64,000 bases of DNA, taken from contig JAYZHP010000081.1 in NCBI GenBank assembly GCA_036166415.1, forward strand, positions 19,696 through 83,695, given 5' to 3'. The notes below the pieces were generated by a model. The model did no database searches. It saw only the letters and a list, made by a program, of their open reading frames with translations, and was not told where the DNA came from. This DNA is from TMED108 sp036166415 (lineage in GTDB: Bacteria > Fidelibacterota > Marinisomatia > Marinisomatales > TCS55). The position numbers were made by a program, and so were the translations under genes. Positions 24,688 to 34,177 of this stretch are shown one piece after another; the first letter of the stretch is position 1; each line of letters begins with the position of its first letter.

Positions 24688-26880
24688 TCATCTTAAATCA
24701 AATAATTGACTGTATTTTATAATTAGTGATTTTGATTTAGAATCAATTGGAATACCATCATAATCCTCCATTTGGTTATAGACAATATATAAACCAGAAC
24801 CTGCGGACTGTTGAAGAATAAATCTCCAGTTAATAGAACTTACGCCTGATTGATTATTATATTGCAAAAGCGCCTGTAGGTACATCTTTGGAGAAAAAGC
24901 ATAGGTTAATCTCGCTCGTGAAAGATACGTTTTGAAATCTCCTTGAGGAAGTGTAACGCTATTATAATTATAACTGAATTCAGAATTAAAACGATCACCA
25001 AATCTCACCTTAAGAGTAGGCCTAGTATTCAATCTATCTCCACCAAAAAACCCTCCAATTCTATTCATTGCACTCAAACTAATAAAATTAGTTTGAGGTG
25101 TTGTTATATAGAACTGCCCCTCTATTTCATCGTATGTTCCAACTGGAACAGAAATTTGCTTATCTGAATTAATTAAAAATTCTTCTAATAATCCCTCTTT
25201 AATAAAATTTACGCCTGTATGAAATTCATAACCAGATCTAAACTCAAAATGACTATCCACATGCAATTTACCACTTTCATGAAAACCATCTAATTTCCAA
25301 AAACCATCATAATTGGTATGGGGTCGAACTTCTAATAAGCCAAACAGGTCATCTGGTCGTAATCTGGTGAAGATTCTACCGGACCATTTTCTATACCCTC
25401 CGGTTCGTTTTAAAAATCCCATTTCAGGATTAAAACTTTCACCAATCTCAGTATAAGAAAGGACAGTTTCAACTTGCTTGCCATTTCTACTGGCTCTAAG
25501 GCGATAAGAATAGGCTTTATCTTTTTCTAAATCTGGAGTATTAGATGTTGCAATAAATCCATCTAATTGACCTAATTGACCAATGCCTAATTGACCATCA
25601 AGCGCATAAACCTGATTAGAATAACCATTGCTATTTAGATTAAGAAGATTCGTGGCCATAGCACCAAAAAAGGTTCTATTTGGCATCTCTTTTTTAACTC
25701 GAAAGATAGAAAATTCTTCTGATTGAGTACTCATTGATAGTAAACCAATTCGCATATTTGAAAATGTACCAGTAAGCCTTCCACCTGCAGTAATTGGAAT
25801 TTGCTGGCCATCATTCCCTATTCCAATTCTTCTACTAAAAAACATTGAAAGCTCTGAACCTCCGCGATCAGCTTCTCCGATTGAAAATAAACCTGCGTTT
25901 TCTAGGAAGAAGGCTCTTTTTTCTGGGAAGAAAAGACTAAATCTGTCCAAATTGATTTGCTGCTCATCTGCTTCTGCTTGAGCAAAATCAGTATTGTATG
26001 TCACATCTAAAGTAAGGCTAGATCCAATATTTATTTTTCCATCAAATCCGATATCACTATCATTAGAGTTATTGCTAGTTGAGTCTGATACGACATTTGT
26101 TTGGCCAAGCACATAGGGTATAAATTTATAACTCCTTGAAGAGGGAATATTGATTCCCACTAGCTGTCCAGCAGATAATAATCGGTTAATTGTGAATTGT
26201 CGTGAAATTTGTGACCACTGGGCTTTTTCTTGATTGCTACTAATAACACGTTGGAAGTTTATACCCCAAGTTTGATCTTCTTTTGAATTATATCTTAATG
26301 TTTTTAGCGGAATTACAAATTCAGTACTCCAACCGAAATCACCTATGAATGACTTGACATTCCATGCAGCATCCCAATTGATATTATAACCACCAGCAGC
26401 GCCAGTTGAAAATCTTCTACTAATTGATCCGCCTTCGCCTCCTTTTGTGATTTGTGCATCATATTCTATTCCCGCTGCATTTGTTCCAAAAGCATAACCA
26501 TTTTGAAAATCTCTAAATGTATCTAAAATAAATATAAAGCTATCCATATCATCTAATGGTGAATCTCTTCTAGCATCAGAGATAATTATTTTTTCTGGCT
26601 CGTTATGATAGCAAATCGCAGCAACATATAAATTATCATCAGAAAACATAATTTTAACTTCTGTTCTTTCTGTTGCAGGCTTTCCCTCATCAGGTGACTG
26701 CTGAATAAATCCTGTTGCTGGGATAATATTTTTCCAAGCTGGGTCATCAATAACCCTTCCATCAATATTTGGAACGATTTCAGCTTTTATTGCATTAATC
26801 GTATTTTTTTCCAATGCAATATTTTGCCCAAAAATAGACTGTACAAAAAAAATGAATAAATAATACCGGTATAATTTCAT
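24688..26880 (-). CDS. DUF5916 outer-membrane protein with CBM9-like N-terminal domain
   Basis: A 730-residue exported protein (signal peptide ending about SIFGQN, residue 19). Residues about 30-220 form a CBM9-like beta-sandwich: IDGRVIDDPAWKNI, TEVKIMFSDDNLYVAAICYHNEP, GWSTEFVIPLKTLRY. The rest is a DUF5916 region with many alternating hydrophobic strands (for example LTLDVTYNTDFAQAEADEQQ and FSLFFPEKRAFFLENAGLF), consistent with an outer-membrane beta-barrel. It ends in alternating residues with a C-terminal aromatic/Arg (SQLFDLR). This family is widespread in FCB bacteria, and its function is not known. A polymer-binding or transport role is only a guess from the CBM9-like part. Confidence 0.87.
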   Translation of the reverse strand: MKLYRYYLFIFFVQSIFGQNIALEKNTINAIKAEIVPNIDGRVIDDPAWKNIIPATGFIQQSPDEGKPATERTEVKIMFSDDNLYVAAICYHNEPEKIIISDARRDSPLDDMDSFIFILDTFRDFQNGYAFGTNAAGIEYDAQITKGGEGGSISRRFSTGAAGGYNINWDAAWNVKSFIGDFGWSTEFVIPLKTLRYNSKEDQTWGINFQRVISSNQEKAQWSQISRQFTINRLLSAGQLVGINIPSSRSYKFIPYVLGQTNVVSDSTSNNSNDSDIGFDGKINIGSSLTLDVTYNTDFAQAEADEQQINLDRFSLFFPEKRAFFLENAGLFSIGEADRGGSELSMFFSRRIGIGNDGQQIPITAGGRLTGTFSNMRIGLLSMSTQSEEFSIFRVKKEMPNRTFFGAMATNLLNLNSNGYSNQVYALDGQLGIGQLGQLDGFIATSNTPDLEKDKAYSYRLRASRNGKQVETVLSYTEIGESFNPEMGFLKRTGGYRKWSGRIFTRLRPDDLFGLLEVRPHTNYDGFWKLDGFHESGKLHVDSHFEFRSGYEFHTGVNFIKEGLLEEFLINSDKQISVPVGTYDEIEGQFYITTPQTNFISLSAMNRIGGFFGGDRLNTRPTLKVRFGDRFNSEFSYNYNSVTLPQGDFKTYLSRARLTYAFSPKMYLQALLQYNNQSGVSSINWRFILQQSAGSGLYIVYNQMEDYDGIPIDSKSKSLIIKYSQLFDLR

Positions 26881-26888
26881 TAATTCAT

Positions 26889-27173
26889 CTATTCTTTATA
26901 TAGTTCTTCAGTTAGTTTAGCCATATTAAGACATTTTTTAGTTACACCGCCCAAGTCATGAGAGGTATAATTTACTTCTACGGAACACCATCCAATCAAA
27001 ATGTCTGGGTGATGATTTTGCTTCTCAGCAATTAAAGCTATAGCATGAACAAATTCAATACCATCCATATATGAATCAAAAGTGTATTTTCTAGATATTG
27101 AATTATTATTATAATTCCATTTAATCAAAACATCTAGCTCTTGATCTATTTTATTTTTATCTATAAGGCTCAT
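26889..27173 (-). CDS. phhB: Pterin-4a-carbinolamine dehydratase
   Basis: This 94-residue enzyme dehydrates 4a-hydroxytetrahydrobiopterin and so recycles the cofactor of aromatic amino-acid hydroxylases. The signature is AEKQNHHPDILIGWCSVEVNYTSHDLGG, with the paired His and downstream SHD of the active site. Length matches the family. It lies 8 bases before the DUF5916 gene and 16 after the MATE gene. No aromatic amino-acid hydroxylase is in the window, so in this organism it may serve molybdopterin or a hydroxylase elsewhere. Confidence 0.92.
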   Translation of the reverse strand: MSLIDKNKIDQELDVLIKWNYNNNSISRKYTFDSYMDGIEFVHAIALIAEKQNHHPDILIGWCSVEVNYTSHDLGGVTKKCLNMAKLTEELYKE

Positions 27174-27189
27174 TGATTTAATTCTAAAG

Positions 27190-28548
27190 CTATGCTATTG
27201 AAAGCTTCCTAAAGGTATTTATAACCCATACTATCGAAATAATAGTAGCAAAAATACCAGAAATAAACATACTATACCAAATCCATTCTACAGGCCTATT
27301 CTGAATGAAAGTAAAATAATAAGCTAATGGCCCAGCAACTCCAATAACCCTAATAGTTGTAATGATAAGAGATGGCATTCCTTGTCCAAGGCCTTGCAAT
27401 ATCCTACCAATGGTCAGACCAATAGAAATAAATGGAAACAATATTGAGATAATTCTTAAGTAATCTATAGATATTCTTTGTATTAGTGGATCTGCAGTAA
27501 AAATACTAATAACAATTGGGGCAAAAATATATAATATGACAGAGCATATACTGGTAATAATCAATGAGCTTTTTATACCATACCAAGATATAAGCCTAAT
27601 TTTGCTTATTTCATTTGCACCATAGAACATTCCTACCATAGTAGTAAGTGCTGAGGCAATTCCAAAGATTGGGAGAAACACTAACATATCTATTCTTCCG
27701 CCAATCTGATAAGCAGCTACCGCATTCGTGGAATAATTTACAAGCAATCGATTGAATACTAACTGACCAATTGCCATTACGACCATTGACATTGATACTG
27801 GAATTCCAACTTTAATTATATCAAAAATAATGTAAGTGGATAGAGAAAAATCTTTGAGCTTAAACTTAATATAGGTGTGATGTTTAATAAATAACATATA
27901 AACAAAAATAAACCAAACAATTATTTGACTAATTGTTGTTGCCCAAGCTGCACCAACGACTCCATAGTCAAGATAAAAAATGAATATTGGATCAAGGATT
28001 GTGTTTAAAATTGTACCTAATCCTGCAATGATCATTGGTAGCTTCATTTCGCCTTCACCTGCAAGGATGGATCTAAAAAAGCCGGAAAAGACACCAAAAG
28101 AGATACCGTAACAACTAACTCTTAAATAGCTCCAAGCTTGTGGCAAAACTTCCTGAGTACAGCCCATAAATGTTAATATCTGCTCTCCATAGATTAATCC
28201 AAGGGATGTAAGTATTGCGCTAATCAATAGCGCCATCACTACGGCATGTTCAGCAGAATTATCTGCATTAACCTTATCATCTGCGCCAATAAACCTTGCT
28301 ATAGATGCAGTAACTCCATTTCCTAAGCCAAATGAAAGGCCCATTACAAGGAAAAAGATAGGCATGTTAAATGCAACTGCAGCAATGGCATCGCCACCAA
28401 GCCTGCCAATAAATATCATATCAATGATTGTATACAGTGTTTGAATGCCCATCCCTGCCATTATTGGAATTGCTAAGCTCCACATCGACTTTGAAGGGTT
28501 TTTTAAAAATGATTCTAACGGGGTCTTTCTTTGATCAGTATTTTTCAT
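27190..28548 (-). CDS. MATE-family efflux transporter
   Basis: A 452-residue, 12-helix protein of the MATE family. The N-lobe begins SLAIPIMAGMGIQTLYTIIDMIFIGRLGGDAIAAVAF and contains GNGVTASIARFIGADD; the second lobe repeats the plan with AIGQLVFNRLLVNYSTNAVAAYQIGGRID. Family members export cationic drugs and metabolites using Na+ or H+. The substrate is not predictable. It stands 67 bases after the SLC13 gene, in a gap where I see nothing else, and 16 bases before phhB. Confidence 0.9.
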   Translation of the reverse strand: MKNTDQRKTPLESFLKNPSKSMWSLAIPIMAGMGIQTLYTIIDMIFIGRLGGDAIAAVAFNMPIFFLVMGLSFGLGNGVTASIARFIGADDKVNADNSAEHAVVMALLISAILTSLGLIYGEQILTFMGCTQEVLPQAWSYLRVSCYGISFGVFSGFFRSILAGEGEMKLPMIIAGLGTILNTILDPIFIFYLDYGVVGAAWATTISQIIVWFIFVYMLFIKHHTYIKFKLKDFSLSTYIIFDIIKVGIPVSMSMVVMAIGQLVFNRLLVNYSTNAVAAYQIGGRIDMLVFLPIFGIASALTTMVGMFYGANEISKIRLISWYGIKSSLIITSICSVILYIFAPIVISIFTADPLIQRISIDYLRIISILFPFISIGLTIGRILQGLGQGMPSLIITTIRVIGVAGPLAYYFTFIQNRPVEWIWYSMFISGIFATIISIVWVINTFRKLSIA

Positions 28549-28615
28549 TATTGAATAATCAATGAGTTGAGATAGCGCTAATTTATAAGATAAAAACTGT
28601 ATTCTTCAGACTAAT

Positions 28616-30406
28616 TTAGAATGGCCAAATAATTGGAATAATCAATACGGCTAGAATCCAAAAAGTAAGGGCCAGCGGGATACCAGTTCTCATATAATCT
28701 GAAAATCTATACCCACCTGGACCATATACCATTAAATTGGTCTGATAGCCCACCGGGGTACTAAAAGATGCTGATGCAGCGAAACAAACACCAAAAATAA
28801 ATGGCCTTGGATCTAGTTGCATATCAGCAGTGATTGCTATAACAATTGGGGTCATAATAATTGCAGTCGCTGTATTGGAAGAGACTTCTGTCATAACCAT
28901 GGTTACAAAATAGACTAAAGCAAATAATACATATGGCTGCATAGAAGGAGAAAAATTATCTACGAACTGGGTAATCGAGCTAGCAATATAGGATGCTGTA
29001 CCAGAAGATTGAATAACAATACCAAGCGGAATCAATGCAGCGATTAATACAATAACCTGCCAATGAATAGATTCATATGCTTCATTTGGAGAGATTACCC
29101 TAAATATCATTAACACTACGGCACTAATCAAAGCTCCTTTTAAAATTGGTAAAACCCCAATCGCAGCAAGCAATATAGTTAATACTATTGAAACTATACT
29201 AATCCACCAAAATCGTACTTTTACTAAATCAGCCTGCATTTCACCAAGTAAAATAAATTTACCTGATTTAGCAAGTTCTGAGATTTGTCTTTTTCCTCCA
29301 TAAATGAGTAAGGTGTCATATGTATGCAAAACAACATGGGCAATTTTCTTTCGAATAATTAATCCTTCTCTTCTTATAGCAAGAATAAACGCTCCAAATC
29401 TTTTTCTAAAATTTGCCTCCCGAAGCGTCTTTCCTATTATATCAGATTGATCAGATACCATACACTCCACTAGAATATTATCATCTTGCTCTAGCTCTGC
29501 TTGAGTTAATTTTTCATCAGTAAGGAGCGTGACTTTCTCCACTTCCTTCATCCGTAAAAAACTTTCAACGGACCCTTTGACAAATAGTATATCTCCAACT
29601 TTCAATTTTTGTCTTCCGACATTATAAGTTATAAGTCTACCATCACGCTGAATATCAAGAACAATGACGTCATAGCTTTGGTTAACATTGCGCTCTTGAC
29701 AAGTAGACCCAACCAAAGGGGAATCATTAGAAATTTTCATCTCTGTTAAGTATCCAGCCATATGATAGCTTTGTGTCAAGCTTGAAGTAACAGTGCGTGA
29801 AGGTAGAATTTTAGGTGCAATCCATAAAACATAAATCAGACCGACAATCAGTGTTACCCATCCATATTTTGCAAACTCAAACATTCCAAGCGGGCTTCCA
29901 CCATTTTCAATATAAATTGCATTAACAATCAAATTCGTTGATGTGCCAACAAGGGTAAGGGTTCCACCCATGATTGCTGCATAACTAAGTGGAATTAATA
30001 GCTTTGATGGACTCATATGGTATTGATGGGCTAATCGAATTGTTACAGGCATAAATACTGCCACGATCGCTGTATTATTCATTAACGCACTTGCGAAAGC
30101 AATGGTTAATAAATATACACCTAACCCAAGATTGCGTGACTGCGATACAAGCTTATTTATCCTTACAATAAGATATTCTAATACGCGAGTCTTTTGAAGT
30201 CCTTGACTTAGTATAAACAATAAGCAAATTGTAATTACCGCAGGGTTAGAAAAGCCAGAAATAGCTTCTTCTACAGTTAAAAATCCGCCAGTAAATAAGA
30301 TAGTTAATATGAGGAGTGCTGTTACATCAAGGCTAAATTTTTCAGTAACAAAAAGGATGAAGGCCAATAATATTAGGCCAAGCACAAATACTATTTCAAA
30401 AGTCAT
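28616..30406 (-). CDS. SLC13-type permease with two TrkA-C (RCK_C) domains
   Basis: A 596-residue transporter. N-terminal helices (about 1-200) include NNTAIVAVFMPVTIRLA and SYAAIMGGTLTLVGTSTNLIVN, an ion-transporter family signature. A soluble central part (about 215-375) holds two TrkA-C-like beta modules (DSPLVGSTCQERNVNQSYDVIVLDIQR; SDIIGKTLREANFRKRFGAFILAIRR). C-terminal helices (about 390-596) contain EVSSNTATAIIMTPI and SFSTPVGYQTNLMVYGPGGY. The duplicated SNT/TPVG pattern is typical of divalent-anion/Na+ symporters of the SLC13 group. Substrates include sulfate and dicarboxylates; which applies here is open. It follows the HD-GYP gene by 16 bases. Confidence 0.9.
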   Translation of the reverse strand: MTFEIVFVLGLILLAFILFVTEKFSLDVTALLILTILFTGGFLTVEEAISGFSNPAVITICLLFILSQGLQKTRVLEYLIVRINKLVSQSRNLGLGVYLLTIAFASALMNNTAIVAVFMPVTIRLAHQYHMSPSKLLIPLSYAAIMGGTLTLVGTSTNLIVNAIYIENGGSPLGMFEFAKYGWVTLIVGLIYVLWIAPKILPSRTVTSSLTQSYHMAGYLTEMKISNDSPLVGSTCQERNVNQSYDVIVLDIQRDGRLITYNVGRQKLKVGDILFVKGSVESFLRMKEVEKVTLLTDEKLTQAELEQDDNILVECMVSDQSDIIGKTLREANFRKRFGAFILAIRREGLIIRKKIAHVVLHTYDTLLIYGGKRQISELAKSGKFILLGEMQADLVKVRFWWISIVSIVLTILLAAIGVLPILKGALISAVVLMIFRVISPNEAYESIHWQVIVLIAALIPLGIVIQSSGTASYIASSITQFVDNFSPSMQPYVLFALVYFVTMVMTEVSSNTATAIIMTPIVIAITADMQLDPRPFIFGVCFAASASFSTPVGYQTNLMVYGPGGYRFSDYMRTGIPLALTFWILAVLIIPIIWPF

Positions 30407-30422
30407 TTCTTAAATTTTCTAA

Positions 30423-32108
30423 TTATATATTGACTTCATCAATTTGTTCAGGCTCTAAAAACCCCTTAGCATACTTCATATAAATCTTTTGTTTAACAAA
30501 AATATCAAAGAGATCTACATCGATATGTGCATCATCTTTCATGAAGCCTAATATTCGCATGGCCTGACTTAATGTCTTACCTTTTTTATATGGCCTATCA
30601 CGAGCAGTTAAGGCTTCAAAAATGTCTGCAATTGCCATGATGCGTGCCTGAATTGACATTTCTTCTTTCGTAAGGCCTTTAGGATAGCCCGTTCCATCAA
30701 GTTTTTCATGATGTCCTCCAGCAAATTCGGGAATATTCTTTAAGTGCTTTGGATAGGGGAGCTCATCAAGCATATTAATTGTTACAACAATATGGTCATT
30801 GATAACCTGTCTTTCTTCGGGAGTAAGAGTACCTCTTGGTATAGTTAGATTATAGATCTCATCTTCAGAAAGAAAATTTTGCATCTTTCCATTTGGTTTC
30901 CAGCGATATTGCGCAATTTCATGAATTCTTTGTTTTTTATCATCAGACATGAATTCCCCACCAACATTTGACTCTTGGACAAAGGAAAGGTCATTTTTAA
31001 TCTTTCTAATTGTTTTGCGATAATCCTTTTTTAGCATATCCATCTTCTTTTTCTTGTCTTTATGGCTTAAGGATTCATCTCGTTCAATTAGTAATTCTTT
31101 TTTTAATCTTTTTATCTCATGATCACGCTGAAGAACAGCAAAGCGCGTTTCAACTTCATTGATTCGATCATAGATGGTTTCAAGTTTTGTAGATTTATCT
31201 ACCACAAATTCAGGAGTTGCCACCTTGCCGCAATCGTGTAGCCATGCTGCAATCTTTAGCTCATACATTTCCTGATCAGATAATTTAAAATCAGCAAAAG
31301 GCCCAGATTTTGTTTTTTGAACAGCATCAGCTAGCAACATCGTTATTTCAGGAACTCTTTCACAATGTCCGCCGGTATAGGGAGATTTTGCATCAATCGC
31401 TGAAGCTATCAGTTTAATAAATGATTCAAATAAATTCTCGAGGTCTTTAATAAGATTTTTATTCGTAATAGCTACTGCAGCTTGACTTGCAAGGGCCTCA
31501 ACCTTGCCTTGAATATCTGAACTAAATTCAATGATTTTTTTGGATTTGTTTGTTTGCGCATTTAAAAGTTGTAATACTCCAATAATTTCATCTTCATGGT
31601 TCTTTAAGGGAACGGTTAAAAATGATTTTGAATGATATCCTGTTTTTTCATCAAACATTTTTGTTCCAGAAAAATCAAAACCTTCTGCCTTGTATGCATC
31701 TTGAATATTCACTGTTTCTCCAGAAAGTCCAACATATGCAGCCACCATAGAGTTATTTGGCTCACCCTCATCATCAAATAATTTTACAGGATAAAAAGGT
31801 ATATCCTCACCTGAAGTTCCACCCATATGGAAATTGAGAGAATCGGTCATCATAATTTCAAATTTTAACCGTTTGTCATCAGTCATCATGTACAAGGTTC
31901 CTCCATCGGAGTTTGAAATACGTTTCGCCTCTAACAAAATCATCTCTAGCAATTTAGACATATCTCTTTCTTTTGATAGCGCTAAACCTATCTGTGCCAA
32001 ATTGCTAATCTGTTCTTCTAGATCAGTAATATACGCATGGACCGCCTTTGGTGCGCTTACAAGATATTTTGCTACTTCTGTCGTGGAGTATGTTTGTTTT
32101 TTTGTCAT
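30423..32108 (-). CDS. GAF plus HD-GYP domain protein, probable cyclic-di-GMP phosphodiesterase
   Basis: A 561-residue soluble protein. A short N-terminal part (1-40) precedes a GAF sensor domain (about 45-220). The HD-GYP domain has the metal-binding HD in WLHDCGK (about 290-295) and the GYP motif in HHEKLDGTGYPKGL (466-479). Between them, residues about 306-425 hold a highly charged helical insert (RDHEIKRLKKELLIERDE, KDKKKKMDMLKKDYRK) that is probably a coiled coil. HD-GYP enzymes hydrolyse c-di-GMP. The metal and GYP residues are kept, so activity is plausible. It opens the minus-strand run with SLC13, MATE, phhB, DUF5916 and EamA. Confidence 0.88.
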   Translation of the reverse strand: MTKKQTYSTTEVAKYLVSAPKAVHAYITDLEEQISNLAQIGLALSKERDMSKLLEMILLEAKRISNSDGGTLYMMTDDKRLKFEIMMTDSLNFHMGGTSGEDIPFYPVKLFDDEGEPNNSMVAAYVGLSGETVNIQDAYKAEGFDFSGTKMFDEKTGYHSKSFLTVPLKNHEDEIIGVLQLLNAQTNKSKKIIEFSSDIQGKVEALASQAAVAITNKNLIKDLENLFESFIKLIASAIDAKSPYTGGHCERVPEITMLLADAVQKTKSGPFADFKLSDQEMYELKIAAWLHDCGKVATPEFVVDKSTKLETIYDRINEVETRFAVLQRDHEIKRLKKELLIERDESLSHKDKKKKMDMLKKDYRKTIRKIKNDLSFVQESNVGGEFMSDDKKQRIHEIAQYRWKPNGKMQNFLSEDEIYNLTIPRGTLTPEERQVINDHIVVTINMLDELPYPKHLKNIPEFAGGHHEKLDGTGYPKGLTKEEMSIQARIMAIADIFEALTARDRPYKKGKTLSQAMRILGFMKDDAHIDVDLFDIFVKQKIYMKYAKGFLEPEQIDEVNI

Positions 32109-32193
32109 TGAATACGCTTAAAAGTAATATATACTAACTTACTGAAAGATTCTAGATTGAACAACTATATGATTATTAACATAATAATTGAGA

Positions 32194-32712
32194 TCAATAA
32201 AGCATTAAATAAATTACAACACCTGTAACCGACACGTAGAGCCAAAGTGGAAGAGTAATTTTTGCAATTTTTCTATGCAAAACAAGATTATCTGTCCATC
32301 CTCTATAAAGAGTCAGTAAAGCCAGCGGTATAATGATTGTTGCTAAGATAATATGCGTCAATAGGATGATATAATAAATTAGTGTATACTCACCTAGATA
32401 TTGCTTAGGCCCCGCTTTAAACCAGTGGTAAATAATGTAGCTGACCAGAAATGCAGCTGAGGTTGCAAACGAAACAAGCATTACATTTTTATGCAACCTA
32501 CGTTTTTTCTGAATAATTAATATATACCCAAGAACAAGTAGCGCAGTGGTTAAAGCATTTAGGCTTGCATTGACTGTTGGTAGTGCAGAGACATCTAATG
32601 AACCATTAATTCCATCCGGCCTTGGGCCCAAAATAAGAAAGGCCACTGCCCCAGAAATAATTATGGATACTATATAAATTATCTTTATCCAAAAATTATC
32701 TTTCCTATTCAT
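32194..32712 (-). CDS. DUF420 membrane protein (oxidase assembly associated)
   Basis: A 172-residue protein with about five helices. DUF420 features are PTVNASLNALTTALLVLGY (a long helix near 45-63), HKNVMLVSFATSAAFLVSYIIYHW with conserved His, and HIILATIIIPLALLTLYRGW followed by HRKIAKITLPLWLYVSVTGVVIY. Relatives sit beside SCO and heme-biosynthesis genes and are thought to help cytochrome oxidase assembly. It overlaps the SCO gene by 4 bases and ends the cta operon. An 85-base gap with no clear terminator separates it from the HD-GYP gene. Confidence 0.87.
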   Translation of the reverse strand: MNRKDNFWIKIIYIVSIIISGAVAFLILGPRPDGINGSLDVSALPTVNASLNALTTALLVLGYILIIQKKRRLHKNVMLVSFATSAAFLVSYIIYHWFKAGPKQYLGEYTLIYYIILLTHIILATIIIPLALLTLYRGWTDNLVLHRKIAKITLPLWLYVSVTGVVIYLMLY

Positions 32713-33293
32713 GAATTCTGCTTGAGTAAGCTATTAATGTCTTTTTTAAGTTTTTTCATATCTTCGGTTTTCATGCCATTGTAGTACGCTCTAATCATGC
32801 CCGACCTATCAACTAAAGCAAATTTCTCACTATGAAAAATTATGTCTTCATAATCCCCTATCTTAAACCCGTCTTTGATTACCTCTTGAACAGTACCTTC
32901 TTCGCCAGTTAAAAAATACCATCGATTAGTATCTGCATTATATTGTGCGGCGTATTTTGTTAAGACCTCTGGTGTGTCATATTCAGGATATACTGAAATT
33001 GAAACCAATCTTACATCATCATTTTGTTTATATTTTTTATGAATAATATTCATGTTCCCAGTCATGATTGGGCATGCCATATTGCAGGTTGTAAAAATAA
33101 AATCAGCAACCCAAACCTTACCTTTTAAGCTAGTCAGAGTTATAGTTTCTCCTTCGCTATTAACGAATTCAAAGTCAGGAATATTTCCTATTACAGGTAG
33201 GCTATTCTCTGGTTCAGAGTTTTTTAATAAATATGTAGCAATTAACAATGCGGCTATGGCTATATATATTTTTATTCTTGTGTTTTGATTCAT
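32709..33293 (-). CDS. SCO1/SenC-type copper chaperone for the CuA site
   Basis: A 194-residue thioredoxin-fold protein anchored by one N-terminal helix (about 7-25). The copper-binding pair is CNMACP (CxxxC), and the third ligand His is in IIFHSEKFALVD. SCO proteins load Cu into cytochrome oxidase subunit II in the periplasm. The gene overlaps ctaB by 4 bases and DUF420 by 4 bases, in the expected oxidase-assembly context. Confidence 0.92.
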   Translation of the reverse strand: MNQNTRIKIYIAIAALLIATYLLKNSEPENSLPVIGNIPDFEFVNSEGETITLTSLKGKVWVADFIFTTCNMACPIMTGNMNIIHKKYKQNDDVRLVSISVYPEYDTPEVLTKYAAQYNADTNRWYFLTGEEGTVQEVIKDGFKIGDYEDIIFHSEKFALVDRSGMIRAYYNGMKTEDMKKLKKDINSLLKQNS

Positions 33294-34177
33294 GATGTAA
33301 CCCCTAAATCAATTATGATAATTAATAATAATATTGGTAAATAAAAAACAGACGCTTTAAGCAAAAGTAATGCGCTTTTATTTGATCTATTTCGAGCTAA
33401 TGGCAATGCAGAAATAAAAAAAGCAGAAGTTATGATAATCACGCCAAACAAATATATTATTCCAAGAGACCCCTGAATAACTGGAATAATTGAAATTGGA
33501 ATCATCAAAAGCAAATGCCAAAATATTTGACGCATAGTACGATTACCTTCTGGCTCTAATACGGGAAGCATTTTCAAATTTGCTTCAGCATAATCTTTTC
33601 TACACATCCATGCTATCGCATAAAAATGAGGATGTTGCCAAAGATACATTATTCCAAATAATACCCATGCCATTGATCCAATAGTTCCGGTAGATGCTGT
33701 CCAGCCCCCAATTATTGGTAATGCTCCGGGTATTGATCCAATCGATGTATTAAGCCATGTAACTTTTTTTAATGGTGTGTATATCACTATATATAAAAAT
33801 GAAGTAAGAAGCGCTATAAATCCCGTAAGAATATTAATCAATGAGACAAGAAGCATGGTTCCAAATAAGACCATCAGGACTCCATAGATCATGACCTCGG
33901 ATGGAGAAATTAAGCCTGCGGGCAAGGGTCTATTTTTTGTTCGCATCATTCGTTTATCGGTTTCACGTTCCATATAATGATTAAGTGCGCCAGAACCAGA
34001 AGCAGTCATGGCAGTCCCAATGAGGGTAATCAGTAAATGCTTCCAAGAGCTTATTCCCTCAGCACCAAGATAATAACCAAGAAAAGTAGCAATCAAAACA
34101 AGCGATAGTATATTCAGTTTGCTCAGCTCTAAATAAATACTAATCTTTGATTTGGCTTTTTCTTTAACAAGCTTCAA
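33290..34177 (-). CDS. ctaB: Heme O synthase (protoheme IX farnesyltransferase)
   Basis: A 295-residue UbiA-family prenyltransferase with about nine helices that attaches a farnesyl group to heme B. The Asp-rich motif is NHYMERETDKRMMRTKNRPLP near residues 66-86, and the second motif region is KDYAEANLKMLPV. The product heme O feeds CtaA, encoded just upstream and overlapping by 4 bases. Length is normal for the family. Confidence 0.94.
   Translation of the reverse strand: MKLVKEKAKSKISIYLELSKLNILSLVLIATFLGYYLGAEGISSWKHLLITLIGTAMTASGSGALNHYMERETDKRMMRTKNRPLPAGLISPSEVMIYGVLMVLFGTMLLVSLINILTGFIALLTSFLYIVIYTPLKKVTWLNTSIGSIPGALPIIGGWTASTGTIGSMAWVLFGIMYLWQHPHFYAIAWMCRKDYAEANLKMLPVLEPEGNRTMRQIFWHLLLMIPISIIPVIQGSLGIIYLFGVIIITSAFFISALPLARNRSNKSALLLLKASVFYLPILLLIIIIDLGVTS

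Noticed and set aside
32160..32193. AT-only inverted repeat (ATTATTA/TAATAAT) after the DUF420 gene
   Set aside because: No G-C pair, a very short loop and no clear T-run; such repeats are expected by chance at this base composition.
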